Assembly: GCA_010405405.1 (NCBI GenBank)
Contig: MU004239.1
Coordinates: 732,713-796,712, forward strand
DNA length: 64,000 bases
Direction: 5' to 3'
Source of the DNA: Microthyrium microscopicum
Taxonomy: Eukaryota; Ascomycota; Dothideomycetes; Microthyriales; Microthyriaceae
Shown: piece after piece, positions 20,173 to 31,261 of the stretch
Numbering within the stretch: position 1 is the first letter of the stretch
Layout: every line of letters starts with the position of its first letter
Translations under genes and position numbers: made by a program
Notes under the pieces: model-generated
What the model was told of the DNA's origin: nothing
Seen by the model: only the letters and a program-made list of their open reading frames with translations
The model's database searches: none

Positions 20173-21336
20173 TCAAAGTTCCAACTCCTCACACTCAACA
20201 CCACACTCCAAGCATTTCTTGACCTCAACACCAGTCTCCTCATCCACAAGCGGTCTTCCCCACTCATGAACATGTCTATCTCCACGATTCAACCTCATCC
20301 CAAATTGCACATCGTCCCCATCGCCATCTCCTATCCCAGCTACATGTTTTGAGCCCTTCTCCACCATAAGCCTATTCCGTCGATACGCGTCTGTCCGCGT
20401 CTTCTTTTTCAGCTCATCCAATTTGACTCGAAACTTCTTCTCCTTCCGTGCGCGCTTCTCTTCCACGCGGCGCTCAAATTCTGCATCGAGAGCTTCCGGT
20501 GATCCCCATTTCTTGGCAGAGAAGGCATATTCTTCGACTTGAAAGCGGAGATAGAGTTGCATATCATTCCAAGTTGCGTGGTGTGGATTTGGGCGTTTGA
20601 GATGGCGGAGGAGGTCTGCGTCCTGAAGTTCCGCTATACCATCACCGTTAGCCTACATTTGTACAATGTATGAACGGTACTCACGGTTCGTCAACAAATA
20701 ATCCTCCCTTGCCTCCGTCTTCGTCAAAAGACTATACTTATCCCCCATCTCCTCCTTACACGAATTACACACATGTACCCCAAACGTCTCCACCCAATTC
20801 CAATCAACCTCCACACTACCACACTCTCGACAGCTTTCTTTCTTCCGCTCTTCTTTATCCGTCAGCACTGACAGACCCGGTTCAAACGGACCAGCCCTAT
20901 TCTTCCTTAACTTTGTAAGCAACTGCAACCGTTCCCACTCAGCCTCCGTCATGCCCGTCGGTTTAATACCACCCTTATTCTTATCCTTCTCCGGCGCGCC
21001 ATGGAGTGCTCGATTGAGCGGATCATCTTGCGCACTTAAGAAACCACCTTTCGTGTCGCGCATTGTGCTGAGGTCGTATTCAGTGTAGGCTGTCCTCCGT
21101 GTTAAACGGTGAGCTGCTGCGTCCGCGGCGGGCGTGGACATGGCAGGGGCATTCCGCACTGATGTTGGTTGATTGTAGGGCGCTGGGCGCTTGGTGGACG
21201 GGTTAAGTGTGGTATTGGAGGCATCGTGGGCTGCGCGGGCGGCTTTGGATTTCAGACGGGCTTCTTCGGTGCGGCGGATGTGTTCTAGTTGGGCGGTGCT
21301 TGGTGGGGCGCGGGAGGGGGGTGTTGAGTCGGCCAT
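20173..21336 (-). CDS. RAD14: Nucleotide-excision repair protein Rad14 (XPA)
   Basis: Damage-verification factor of nucleotide-excision repair, nuclear. Two exons; the intron (GTGAGT...TATAG, about 20696-20644) joins LLTN to PELQDADLLRHL in frame. A basic, disordered N-terminus (residues 1-120) comes first. Next is the zinc finger, with Cys pairs at 169/172 and 190/193 (CREC ... CNSC), and the DNA-binding region with KTEAREDYLLTN and LYLRFQVEEYAF. A Lys/Arg-rich helix (KKWGSPEALDAEFERRVE onward) follows. The C-terminus keeps HVHEWG and CLECGVECEELE, matching the human XPA tail (HEYG ... CTMCGHEL), the TFIIH-contact region. ATG at 21336; about 370 aa, normal for fungi. Confidence 0.93.
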
Positions 21337-21994
21337 TTTGTAGTCAGGTTAGGTGAGAGAGCTGGAGTTTATGGGGAGGAGGAGAGGTGGTGGTGGTGGT
21401 GAGGTTTTGAGAGTTGAGAAGTTGAAGATGGAGTTTCAGGTGGCGATGATGCATGTGGGAGATCTAGGCCCTCTTTTCGTATCAGGACGCGGACGCGGAG
21501 TTGGCGGAACGAAATGGGCGCGTAAGCACGTGAATGTTCACAGAGCAATATAATTTCTTGGGATAGATATTGGGCACGATGTTTTGAAATTTCTTATGAG
21601 CACGATGGCTTCTATCTGTTCCGCTTTAGAGTATGACCAGTTGCGGTTTCCACTGAATTCGCAAACTCCCCTACCGCAACTGGGCATCAATACCTCCTTT
21701 CGTGATAAAGTGCGATAGGAGACATCTCAGGATATGAGAACGCCGGGACTATTGTAGTGTTAATGATGAGCAAAAGAAATGGATTTAGAAGGCTATGCCC
21801 AGCCATAACTCATGCAAATATTCATACAATGATTAAGAATAACCCAAAAACCCTCCATCATTCCCATATGCATGGCCCTCATCAACGCCAATTCGCGGCA
21901 ACCATCTTGAAAGATCCTCTAAAAATGAGCGCATGGTTTCGTACATGGTCCAAAGCGCGAGCGTAGCCATAAAAGTAACACCAAGCAAGCGGAC
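21337..21994. other. Rad14 promoter and PHO88 3' flank
   Basis: The left part is the Rad14 upstream region, with purine- and GGT-repeat-rich sequence (about 21376-21401). The right part is the downstream region of PHO88. I see no gene. Confidence 0.35.
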
Positions 21995-22753
21995 CTACTC
22001 CTCCTTGGCACCACCACGCGTGCTCTTCTCGGCCTTCTCAACGCTCTTCTTATCAGTCTTGATTTCGCCCTGCTGCATGGCGCCCATAATGCCACTGTTG
22101 GCCTTCCATGGACGCTTGAGTTCGCCGCTCGCTGGTTTGTTTAGGAGGTGGATTTTGACAAGGTTACCCTCGAATAGGCCCTTGAGAGGAATGATGGATT
22201 GGATAACGAGTGGGTTGGTGTATTTGAAGTAGAAGTGCATCACGCACATCATTCCGACGCCCATCAGTGTAGAGCGGATGAGTTGTTTGAGTTGACCGCG
22301 GTCGTAGTCGTAGATTGTGGTGACGACGGCTTTGGGCTCTTCAGCGCTGCCCATTGGGGCGGGCTCGACGTACTTGATCACTGTGAGGTCTACGATGGTT
22401 TCGTTAGCATTGTGGTTATGCAACTATAGTGAGAGAACTGTATACCCTTCTTGGCGTTGATCTTCATGTTGATGTAGGCGTAGGCTCCCAAGATGATAAG
22501 GTTAGAGAGAATGTATGCTCCGCGCGCAGATGTCATGACAAGTGGGTTTTCGAAATCAATCTTCTTGGCCGCTTGGACCAAGAAGAGAATGATGACCAGA
22601 TTCGAGCTGTGAAAATATCAGTTGGTCTGCCTTGTAATGGTTGTTAATGGCTGAAAGATGCATCCGCCTTTCCCGTATGCATCTTATCGTCATTTGCTTT
22701 GGTTCGCGCTTTGGGTACATTGGGTATATGGTAGCGTACATTGCGGGATTCAT
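21995..22753 (-). CDS. PHO88: PHO88/SND3 family ER membrane protein
   Basis: ER membrane protein; in yeast Pho88 is Snd3, part of the SRP-independent targeting route, first linked to phosphate uptake. Three exons. The first coding exon is only 14 nt (ATGAATCCCGCAAT, 22753-22740), followed by an intron of about 133 nt. Exon 2 begins at 22606 and gives MNPAISNLVIILFLVQAAKK, FENPLVMTSARGAYILSN and INAKK. Exon 3 gives DLTVIKYVEPAPMGS, the helix MGVGMMCVMHFYFKYTNPL, IQSIIPLKG and KRPW. All are family hallmarks; two or three hydrophobic segments are seen. The charged C-tail ends RGGAKEE. Confidence 0.93.
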
Positions 22754-23094
22754 CTTTGCGGATGTGAGCGCGAGGATAAGTGGGTTGGATGGAGATAGTT
22801 ATAAGAAGAGGGAGATGTTGTTGTGTCAAGATGAAGAAAGAAATCCTTGGATGTGAAAGTAGACACAGTTGAAATTTAGTGAAGGCGGACCGCGCACCCT
22901 GGTTGTCGGATCCAAGCTATAGCGACGCTAACCATTTTAGGAAGCTTGTTAGTGGCCTTTTGCCAGGCTGGCGAGTTGCGACGACATGTTTCTTCTGCTC
23001 AACTTCCAAGGCCACTCTTGCATATCTTGCTCTTTATTATTTGGCGTTTTCAGGCAGATAAATACTTAAGCCCCCTGGTTCGCTCGTACGGTGT
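22754..23094. promoter_or_regulatory. PHO88 upstream region
   Basis: About 340 bp upstream of PHO88. It must hold the promoter, but no TATA box or recognisable site is clear. Confidence 0.3.
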
Positions 23095-23460
23095 CAAAAT
23101 CGAAATTTGAAAGAGCTAAAACATGAGGTTTATAGTACTAAGCAACGAGCACTCCTTTCCAAGAGCGTCAAGGTATTGCATCGCGATCTTGAGACGATGC
23201 TAAAATCGAATTAAATTGAGAGCAGTATCCAGCTGCTCGGGAAGTCTATGTCGATGTTACCAACGAAAGATGAGATTGCTATGGAGAGCTTAGCCTTGCG
23301 GGAATCTCGTTTGAAAATTGACGACGTCCACTAGACGATTGTTGATGCCACGACGATGTTGCCAAGTCATGGGTTTGATCCCAATGCACCATTGGAGACT
23401 CCGGCGTGCCTGATTAGACCTTTTGAACACAATTCCGGCAATAACGTGGAGAAGGTATAG
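23095..23460 (+). pseudogene. Decayed coiled-coil ORF with C-to-T-type stops
   Basis: One frame reads as a heptad-rich protein over about 120 codons: KELKHEVYSTKQRALLSKSV, LHRDLETMLKSN, then IESSIQLLGKSMSMLPTK, LALRESRLKIDDVH and SHGFDPNAPLE. It is interrupted by TAA at 23212 and TAG at 23332, each placed where Gln (CAA, CAG) would fit, so both could be single C-to-T changes. Unlike the transposon relic, the rest is not AT-rich. I do not recognise the family. It ends at TAG 23458-23460; the next 400 bp in the same direction are also stop-rich. A chance frame is possible, but heptad regularity argues for a gene remnant. Confidence 0.4.
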
Positions 23461-23899
23461 TGCCGTGAAAGAAACAATGGCATCCACTATGCTTCGACTC
23501 CTGGGCCTGTTTCGGTAGTACGGGGCTGATCCAAGGAGCACTACTTATCAGAGTACTGGCGATAACCTTCAAATCTGGCTTAGAGATAAGCACACTGAAT
23601 CTCCAAGCTTCAGCGGCGCCCACGCGATACACGAAATCGAGACCGGCGGACTTGTTGAAATCATCAAGAGGGAGCAGCTCTTCTATGCAAGTCGTGAGGC
23701 GCTTGGGTGACCAGACGCGAGCAATTACGATGTGACTCCCTTATCCCAAGTGTACTATTTTATGGGCACACACGACGACGAAAAGTCACATTGAGACCTC
23801 AACTGGACTCTATGGTTCTATACGTACGCGCCAGAGAAGTTGGTCCAAATGTTATTCGAAACTTCATGGCTAGATCGGTTTTTAATAAGCGCAAGAAAG
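23461..23899. other. Stop-rich remnant region
   Basis: A short minus-strand frame (about 23670-23500; with VYRVGAAEAWRFSVLISK) looks protein-like but has no start, domain or continuation. It may be another decayed gene piece. Nothing else is seen. Confidence 0.25.
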
Positions 23900-25470
23900 C
23901 TATGAGCTACTACCTGCGACTACTTGGGGATCTACATACGCCTGTCCAGGGAAGTAAAATTGGATGAGCTCATTGATGGTGATTTTCTCAACCACTGCAC
24001 CAAATCCATTGCATCTCACGTATCGTTTTAACTCGTCCAGCATAATGGCCACAAAGTCCGGAGAGATGACATATCCCAGTTCACTGATATGTAGTAGATT
24101 CGCCCAAACCTGGATTGGCGTGACGTCTTGAATGCGTTAGTCAAGATTCTCATCACAGGCGAGGATAGGGGAACTTACCTGTCCCGAAATTGACGTGCAG
24201 ACTGGAATTGAACATGGCGCTCAAATCTGGCTTTGGATAACTGAATGGCTCGTACATCGGGCATGAAGCCACCGGAGAATGCTGATGATGAGCATGGTTC
24301 AGCAAATTCGCCGTCGCCGTGTACACATGGCTAGACCCATAGTTGTCTTCCGGGATATCGCCTTGCACTAAGTTGGGATTCAGCTGCTCAAACTCGATAT
24401 GTGGAAAGCATATTCGTTCCAGCTCCAGTACGAAGTCGAGAGCTTGTTGGGAGGCTAAGCTTGGGAAAGCAGCTGATCTGCTCGACTCTGCTCTTTCTGG
24501 TCGTGCAGTAGGGATAGCGGGTGGCTCAAAAGTGACTGGGTCATCAAGGTATGATCTGTGGTTGGTGATGTGTTGAAGGCCTTGACCTTGGTGGGATGTA
24601 AAATCAACATGGACGTAAGGATCGCTTGGTCCTGCTTCTGAATCTGAGGTTGGAGGAGCGGGTGTTGCGCCTTCGGATGGATTGGATCTAAGAAGTCAGA
24701 AGCGTCATACAAGAATAAAGGCCCGACTTACGCTTCCGTGCTAAGGAATGGTGAGTGTAATGCAAAGTCGTTTCCAAATCCAAATGGTGGGGAGGTAGCT
24801 GTCGACGCAGAAGTCAACTCATCAGGAACCGGCACCTTTTCTTCGTCAGCATATCTACCACGATAGTGCTTTTGGTGTGAAACTGCTCACATTATTCGTA
24901 ATGAGTGTCTGCTCCAAAGCTCTAGCCTTTTTCAGAATCTCCGCGTTCTTTTGCTCTACTTCCGCCTCTCTGAAGCTTGATTAGTGATCATTTCGCTCGG
25001 GGGTATTCTACTGGCAGACAAACCTTTCACGTAAACGCAATACCTCCTTCTCCAGCTCTCGAATGTATCCTTGAGTCCGTTGACGATGAGTTCTGAGTGG
25101 ATGTAAGTGCGAAAATGCAACAAAAAGGACTAAAGGCACTTGCCGCTGTGCTTGAAGAACCTGTTCTCTTCGACGATCCGGTGCTTTCTTTGATGTTCCT
25201 TTCGAAGCTACACGTGTATGACGATTAGGAATATATTCGTAAGCATCGCCAGTGAGCGAAAGCCGCTCACTTGTGATTTGAGGCTCCAGTGACCCTCATG
25301 TCCAACTTACATTTATCCGAGTCCGGTGGACTTCCAACCTTCTTAGGTGAGTCTAACGTGCGCCCGATGATTCTTTTTGCTCTGGAAGTGAGTGTTTCTC
25401 TTTTTACACTACTATCGGTCGGACTTTTCCCCTCACTCAGACTATCTGGATCGTTCCCTGGGGATGCCAT
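23900..25470 (-). CDS. bZIP transcription factor
   Basis: Nuclear DNA-binding regulator. Six or more exons from ATG 25470 to TAG 23902-23900. The N-terminal tail is Ser/Pro/Lys-rich. The basic region and zipper are split over three exons: KKAPDRREQVLQAQR, then THRQRTQGYIRELEKEVLRL, then REAEVEQKNAEILKKARALE. This is the fungal bZIP subtype with AQRTHRQR in place of the usual NRxxQRxxR. The intron inside the basic region has a GC donor (25143-25093, CG/GCAAGT...CAG). The long C-terminal half includes SPPFGFGNDFALHSPF and the all-helical block VWANLLHISELGYVIS with LDELKRYVRCNGFG, of unknown function. Targets are unknown. Confidence 0.85.
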
Positions 25471-26902
25471 ATTTCGTGGTGCTTCAGCTTCGTGGAGCTC
25501 GCGAGATCGGAGCTTTATAGCACTAGCGGACTTACCTGCTCAGAGAAGTACCAAAGTATTAAATGTTCCACAAGCTGAATGAAGTAATTTTAGACATGTC
25601 CAGATTAAAAGTTCTTTGTGGTTCGAGCTGTCAGAACGTTAAGCGGCCGTTGATCTTGGACATGGATGATTTCAAACCCTCGTCCGCATCATGCAGATTA
25701 TTAAGAATAGTCAGCAACGAGATTGAAGGGCTTTTGTGTTCAACCAATGGATTTTCCTTTTGTCCATGTTCTAGGCTGGGGGCTGTACCTCATCTCTGAT
25801 AAAGCTCGTGGAAATAACCACAACCTCCGGGAACATGCCGTTTTCTCTAGGTATCTTACTGCTTCGCTATCCTTGGAGGATAAGCAGTTCGTTTACGCTT
25901 CGTGCCAATGCATTTGCACCCAATCGAAGGCATCTTCCTTGGCCTCCGATCATCGCCGTATCCGTCGGCATCCCCGAAATATTGTGTCAGTCATGTGGAT
26001 TTCTTAGACTTGACAACACGCGTACTGTTTTATGACGTTCATATTTTTTGGTCCAAGAACGTAGAGGTTATGAAAATCAGGCTAATTGTACTTTGCGAAG
26101 TATTGTATCAAACTTGTCACTTTCTTCTCCATCCAGAGCCTTTCGTATTTTCGAAGTTTTTACCTTTCTAATCTTCAGCCTTATCGACCAATTTTCAGCC
26201 TTATCTAATCAACACCGTCACCTTCGCCATCTCAAACCACATGCAGCTCTCTGCTTCTGGATTACAAGCAATAGTGTCTGTCAATTGCCACTCTTGACCT
26301 TAAAATATCATTGGAAAATGCCTCTCAGTTCGATCAATACAGACAGCAGGCAGAATTCAAGACTGCCACAACAAGCGTCGCTTTGTATGCCACCGCTTGA
26401 ACAGTTGAACATGTAGGCAAACATGCCAAATTTATCTTAGATTATCATGACATGAGTTGAACTCATATAAGGTATCTTGCGGCAGCCCGCGCGGAATCTG
26501 GTTCAGTCGTAGCTTCTGTGTTTTATCAATGTGCCTGCCATATGGAGCGCTTTGAATCCAGTTGCCAGGCAGGCACTACCAGGCGACTACCCACCAAAAA
26601 TTCCCACCCTCATTTCTCACCTCCATACCGACCAGTTTCTTTACTTCGTCTTCTCTCCATCTTCTCCGTGCGTGGTTCTCCGCAGAACTCATGCCAGCAA
26701 GTCTTGGTCCTTCATCTCCTTCGAGTCGTCCACTCATTACGATGATGTCCAACTCACTATTTGCAGCGCTGGACCTAGCAAGTCCATGCGACCTTGCAGA
26801 ACGAAACCTTTTGGTATCTGTACGTCGGGAATATGAATAGACATACACTAACACGCCAAGATTGCCCATCACCTCGCAAAGTCCAATGACCATTACTCAG
26901 CC
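25471..26902. other. Gene-poor region
   Basis: Overlapping short ORFs on both strands at 26520-26893 have no domain and could be either direction. T-rich and pyrimidine-rich stretches at about 26130-26260 are noncoding in character. I support no gene here. Confidence 0.3.
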
Positions 26903-27564
26903 ATGGCTCAGGTTGATACAAACGTCAGAGCGCTGCGATTACAAGTTCCAAGCCATAGAAAATACTGGCTCATCACTGTGAATCTTTTGGTCGGCCTCAA
27001 AACTAGATTCATGCTGAACGCGGGCACCTTTGAACTCCTTGACATACTGCGGCTTGCTATTAGAGAATTGGTGTCGCTAGACAGAGGAAGGCAATATCAG
27101 AAGCTAGTGGTCGAAATGCGAACCCTCTATGAGCTGACTCTCCGTCAGTTTCACGATTACTAATGTCCGAACAAAGACTTTGTGGAGACATCGAGACCGT
27201 TTCGACCTAGCACGAGTCCAGCTTCTACCATTTCATTGGGCATTTTTCCAGTCGTCAAGAGGTTTACGTCGACCTTTACCGTTTTCACTATTCAAGGCGA
27301 CTATGCCCCCCGGACTGTGCAGAATGCCATTGGCGATTTCGAGAAAATCGGTCCAACACAGACCTGGTTCAAGCGCTAGCAATGAAGACGGAAGAGAATA
27401 ACTGGCTGGTCTACGAAAATGCACGACTGTCAATGGCGTTGGCTGATGCGCAAAAATCGGAATCAGAATTGTCGGTGACCAAAACAAAACTGGCGAGAAT
27501 GGACAGAGTCGTGAACGCCTTTGTGGAATTCAAGCTGGCAATTGATGAGCTTGATGAGAACTAG
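26903..27564 (+). pseudogene. Orphan ORF pair, possibly one decayed or spliced gene
   Basis: An ATG at 26903 opens an 86-codon frame with helical character (LLDILRLAIRELVSLDRGRQ), ending at TAA 27161-27163. The same phase reopens at once and stays open to 27379 (GIFPVVKRFTSTFTVFTI). In another phase, 27382-27564 encodes a coiled-coil-like MKTEENNWLVYENARLSMAL with KTKLARMDRVVNAFVEFK. The sequence around the TAA includes TACTAAT, a branch-point-like motif, but the shortest possible intron (44 nt) breaks the frame. I do not recognise the product. Either this is a lineage-specific gene with splicing I failed to solve or a decayed one. Confidence 0.3.
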
Positions 27565-28035
27565 GACAGCATCAGCCTCGTGGGCACGGGAACCTGTTGG
27601 CTTGTTTTTACTGTAATCAATATGCACTTGATTGAGTGTTCAAGTCTGCAGCAATACAGAATCTAGGCAAAAAATCATTCTATCGCATATCTGACATGTG
27701 TCCATCATCAGCCATGTAAATTCCATATATGGAATAGGCAGTCGCTATTGAGATACGTCTGGCAGAGAAGTTGCTTAGCGTAAGTTAGCACTACCTCTAG
27801 GCTCTCATTAAATTTTAGTTTACGAGATAGGATTGAAGAAACAAAAATAAACGATGTCTTGAGAAACATTGGCTGACAAAAGCCTTCGTATTTGGCTGCA
27901 AATAGCCAAGCCATTACACTCAATGACAATCAGGCAACCATTTTTGACACCTTTTAATCAAGCAAGGAACTCAATGAACATGCCAAACGTATACAATTTT
28001 TCTACTTTCCTTTAGTTCTTCAAATCTTTCGTACC
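27565..28035. other. Upstream region of the monooxygenase gene
   Basis: About 470 bp with no supported gene. It must include the promoter of the monooxygenase; no clear TATA box is seen. Confidence 0.3.
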
Positions 28036-29589
28036 ATGGCTCAACCAAAATCATCCCTCAATATAATAATCGTCGGCGCTGGTATAGCCGGTCTATCAAC
28101 ATATCTCCATCTTCAAAAGTACTGCTCCCCTCTAGTCGATCTAAAGATAACAATCTACGAATCATACAATTTAGCCACCAAGCGATCAGCGGAAGATGCA
28201 ACCTTCCAAGAACTTTCCTCCTCCAGCCTCCTTACCGGTGGTGGACTTGGACTTTCTCCTAATGGCATGCGAATCCTGCACGAACTGGACGAAGATCTTT
28301 ACACCAACGTGAAAGCTTCAGGCTTTCTTGCGGAAAAGTTCGTATTCAAGAGTTCAAGAGGTTGGAGACTTAACGTCGCGCCTACTGGAGATGGGAGGGG
28401 AAAGAAAGGGAATCCACCTGGCAAGGAGGAGGTTTGTCTGGCTGTGTCACGGCAGGGGTTGAGAGATACAATTTTGGAGGCCGTTGGGCTGGAGAAGGTG
28501 GTGTATAAGAAAGTCGTCAAAGCAAGAATGGCTGAGTATTCCCAGGGGAAGAAAGCGGCTGTTGTGTTTGAAGATGGGTCGGAAGATGAGGCAGATCTGA
28601 TTATTGGCGCGGATGGTGTACGCTCGGAAGTACTTCGCGGGATCTTTAATTGTGATGACGAGGAGATGATGCCGAAACCATATTATGAGTATGTTTCCTG
28701 AGAGTTGTGTTTGGCTTGGTTTGACTGACATTGATCAAGGGGCCTGATAGGAGTTGGTGGATTCATTGATGGTCCAATTCCAGAGGAGATCAAGAATGAA
28801 AAGTCAATGGTTTTTGTGTTTGGACCGAATGGCTTCTTTGGCTACGGCGCGACCTCTGAAGATCAAGCTATGTGGGTAAGTGCTTTATATACAATTCCTC
28901 CCTCCTTTGCTTTTGATACTGAGATACGACAGTGGTCAACATGTCAGTCCGACGATCTCCCCGAAAAGAGAAAGATTACTCCAGAAGAGATGAAAAGTCA
29001 GCTCAAATCCCGACATGGCTCATGGAAAGACCCAATCATCCAAGATATCATCGAAAATGCCGATGTCGAACAAATCTACCCAGTCTGGACAGTTCCCGAG
29101 CTACAACGCTGGGGCAACAATGGTCTAGTGGTAATCGGCGATGCTGCTCACGCTCTCCAGCCTACGAGTGGTCAAGGGTCCAGTCAAGCACTAGAAGATG
29201 CGAAATGCTTGTCTTTGATACTTTCAATGCTACTCAAGAAGAGAATGGAAGGCACGGTGGATGCTTCTCTCACGGATACAATCGAACTGAGCTTCAAGGT
29301 TTTCTATGATGTTCGACAGCCTAGAATTGACAAGATTGTACAGCGCACGAAGATGATGGCTCAGAGCAAGAAAGATATGAGCTTAGCTCAGGAGATGACT
29401 GTGTTACTCATGCTCTGGCTAATGGGAAAGATTCCAGCAATAGGTACGTGACATTTCTGCATGGAACTGATTCTGACATGACGTTTCTGACACTGTGTAG
29501 GGAAAGCGCTGATCGGGGATGTTAATAAGGAGCTTTACTACTGGGACATGGAGGGAGAAATCGATAAAGCTCTGGGGAAAATGAAATAG
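28036..29589 (+). CDS. FAD-dependent monooxygenase, salicylate-hydroxylase-like
   Basis: Class A flavoprotein hydroxylase using FAD and NAD(P)H. Four exons: 28036 to about 28691, then joins DG/LIGVGG-type across GT-AG introns, with the last intron near 29444-29501. The dinucleotide-binding motif IVGAGIAGLS is at residues 12-21. LGLSPNGMRIL, SRQGLRD and the DG motif IIGADGVRSEVL follow. The GD motif VVIGDAAHALQPTSGQG lies near residue 330. The tail GKALIGDVNKELYYWDMEGE closes at TAG 29587-29589. About 460 aa; no signal peptide. Such enzymes hydroxylate phenolics or secondary metabolites; the substrate is unknown and no biosynthetic neighbours point to one. Confidence 0.88.
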
Positions 29590-30052
29590 AGTTACGTTGG
29601 GAAGCCATGCTGACACAGCGTGTTGTATTGCTCGGTCAGTGTTGTTTTTTGTATCTCGTTTGAAACATAAACATCGCCAAGTGCGAACTAATTTTTGTGA
29701 ATCTCAATATTCGAATGTAGGAATATTTGAAAGCCTACTTCTTTCCAGACTGTATCAAAGCCGATCGAGTGAAAGCAAAAGAAATATACAATTCGCTGGA
29801 AATAGCCATCACCAATATAACTTCTAGTGGTATATCATGTCAAGCCCTGCCTAACACCACTCACCCAACTCACCCTAGATTCATGCCCCTGAATAATGAA
29901 TCGATGTCATTTAATTTAGATCTGTAATTGTTTAGGGCCAAGCTAAAATTGTCAGGTCGGCTACAGAGCTGGAGTACCCGATTTAGATATATCTTGGCCT
30001 CATCTTTGGATGTGATGTAAGAATTGTATCTGCCATTTTATCGCTCTAAAAT
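29590..30052. other. Intergenic, tandem genes
   Basis: The 463 bp form the 3' flank of the monooxygenase and the promoter of the esterase. AT-rich; no gene seen. Confidence 0.3.
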
Positions 30053-30859
30053 ATGCGTATCGACAACATCATTATCAGCATTGCTGGACTCACAGGCGTC
30101 GCTGCTGCCGCGGCATGTTCGCCGGTCCATCTCATCGTGGCTAGAGCTTCTGGAGAGTAAGTGAGCCCACCAGATGAAAATCCACGCCACCAGACTCCCA
30201 ACAATGTCACCAATGATACGAACTATCCTTTTCTAACAGACAGCCCAGATCCCCCGGCGAAGGCATATCACGTACCGTCTCCGCCGCCGTCAAAAAGGTC
30301 ATCCCAGAAACCACGTCCGACCCCGTCGTCTATCCCGCCAAGATGCCATACACCAACTCCATGGCCAAAGGTACCGCCGAGCTTCAACGCATGATCGCCG
30401 CCTACACAACCCAATGCCCGACCACCAAAATCGCACTCATCGGCTATTCGCAAGGCGCCTCCGTCGTCATCGACGCCATGTGCGGCGGCGGCGGAAATCC
30501 AGAAATTGGACCACATACGGAAGGTTTGAGCAAAGAGCAGGGACGGAATGTTAAGGTGATGACGGTGTTTGGTGATCCGAGGTTTGTGGCTGGGATGCCG
30601 TATAATGTGGGGACGAATAATAGGACTAATGGGGTAAGTTGTATGCCTAGGAAATAGGGGTGAGATAGTGCTAATGATGTAGCTCTATGCGAGGGCGAAG
30701 AAGGACGCTGAGTGTCCGAATTTCAAGGATATTATTAAGAGTTGGTGTGATACGGGAGATAATAGGTGTGCGAGTGGGAGTAGTCCGAGTGTGCATTCGA
30801 GTTATTTGAACCGGTATCAGAAGGCTGCGGTTGATTTTATTGTTTCGATGGTGAAGTAG
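30053..30859 (+). CDS. Secreted CE5 esterase (cutinase / acetylxylan esterase-like)
   Basis: Extracellular serine esterase acting on cutin, acetylxylan or similar plant polymers. Three exons. Exon 1 encodes the signal peptide (MRIDNIIISIAGLTGVAAAA) and the start of the mature protein (CSPVHLIVARASGE). Intron 1 is GTAAGT...ACAG. Exon 2 carries PGEGISRTV, the nucleophile motif IGYSQGASVV and FGDPRFVAGMPYN. Intron 2 (GTAAGT...GTAG) splits TNG from LYARAKK. Exon 3 holds the acid in CDTGDNRC and the catalytic His in SPSVHSSYLNRYQ. The Cys pairs and mature size (about 200 aa) are normal for the family. The start is ATG at 30053. Confidence 0.9.
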
Positions 30860-31261
30860 TGGGTTTTGTGGATAGTAATTGGAATCTCCTCTACACGCAT
30901 GATTGAATAATTGTGGAGAGTTGAAAAGTGTCTTTGTCGAGACAATGATCAGGAGATCAAAACTCGCGGATATGAAAATGATGCAAGAAGTGTTCTTTTG
31001 CGCGGAGTTGGTAGATGGGAAGATATCAGAGTATTCCTACAGATAATCCGAACTCTATGTACAAAGAACGAAGCGTAAACCTACAAATATCAAGTCAATC
31101 GCTCTCATGCTCTGCAAAAATGAAATACCAGTCGAGTACAGCCTCGGCATATTGACACTTAAAATTCGAGGCCGTATATGCTCCCAGTAGTGAAAGTCCA
31201 GGGCCTCATTCATCCTGAGCGCTTCAACCCATTGAATTTTCATTCTCATTGTACGATTCGG
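30860..31261. other. Convergent 3' intergenic region
   Basis: The 400 bp separate the 3' ends of the esterase and the small protein gene. A minus ORF at 31249-31055 and plus ORFs after 31178 have no domain support. Confidence 0.3.

Noticed and set aside
26520-26893. Overlapping plus and minus ORFs as a gene upstream of the orphan pair
   Set aside because: Both strands are equally open, neither shows a domain, and no splice links them to 26903.
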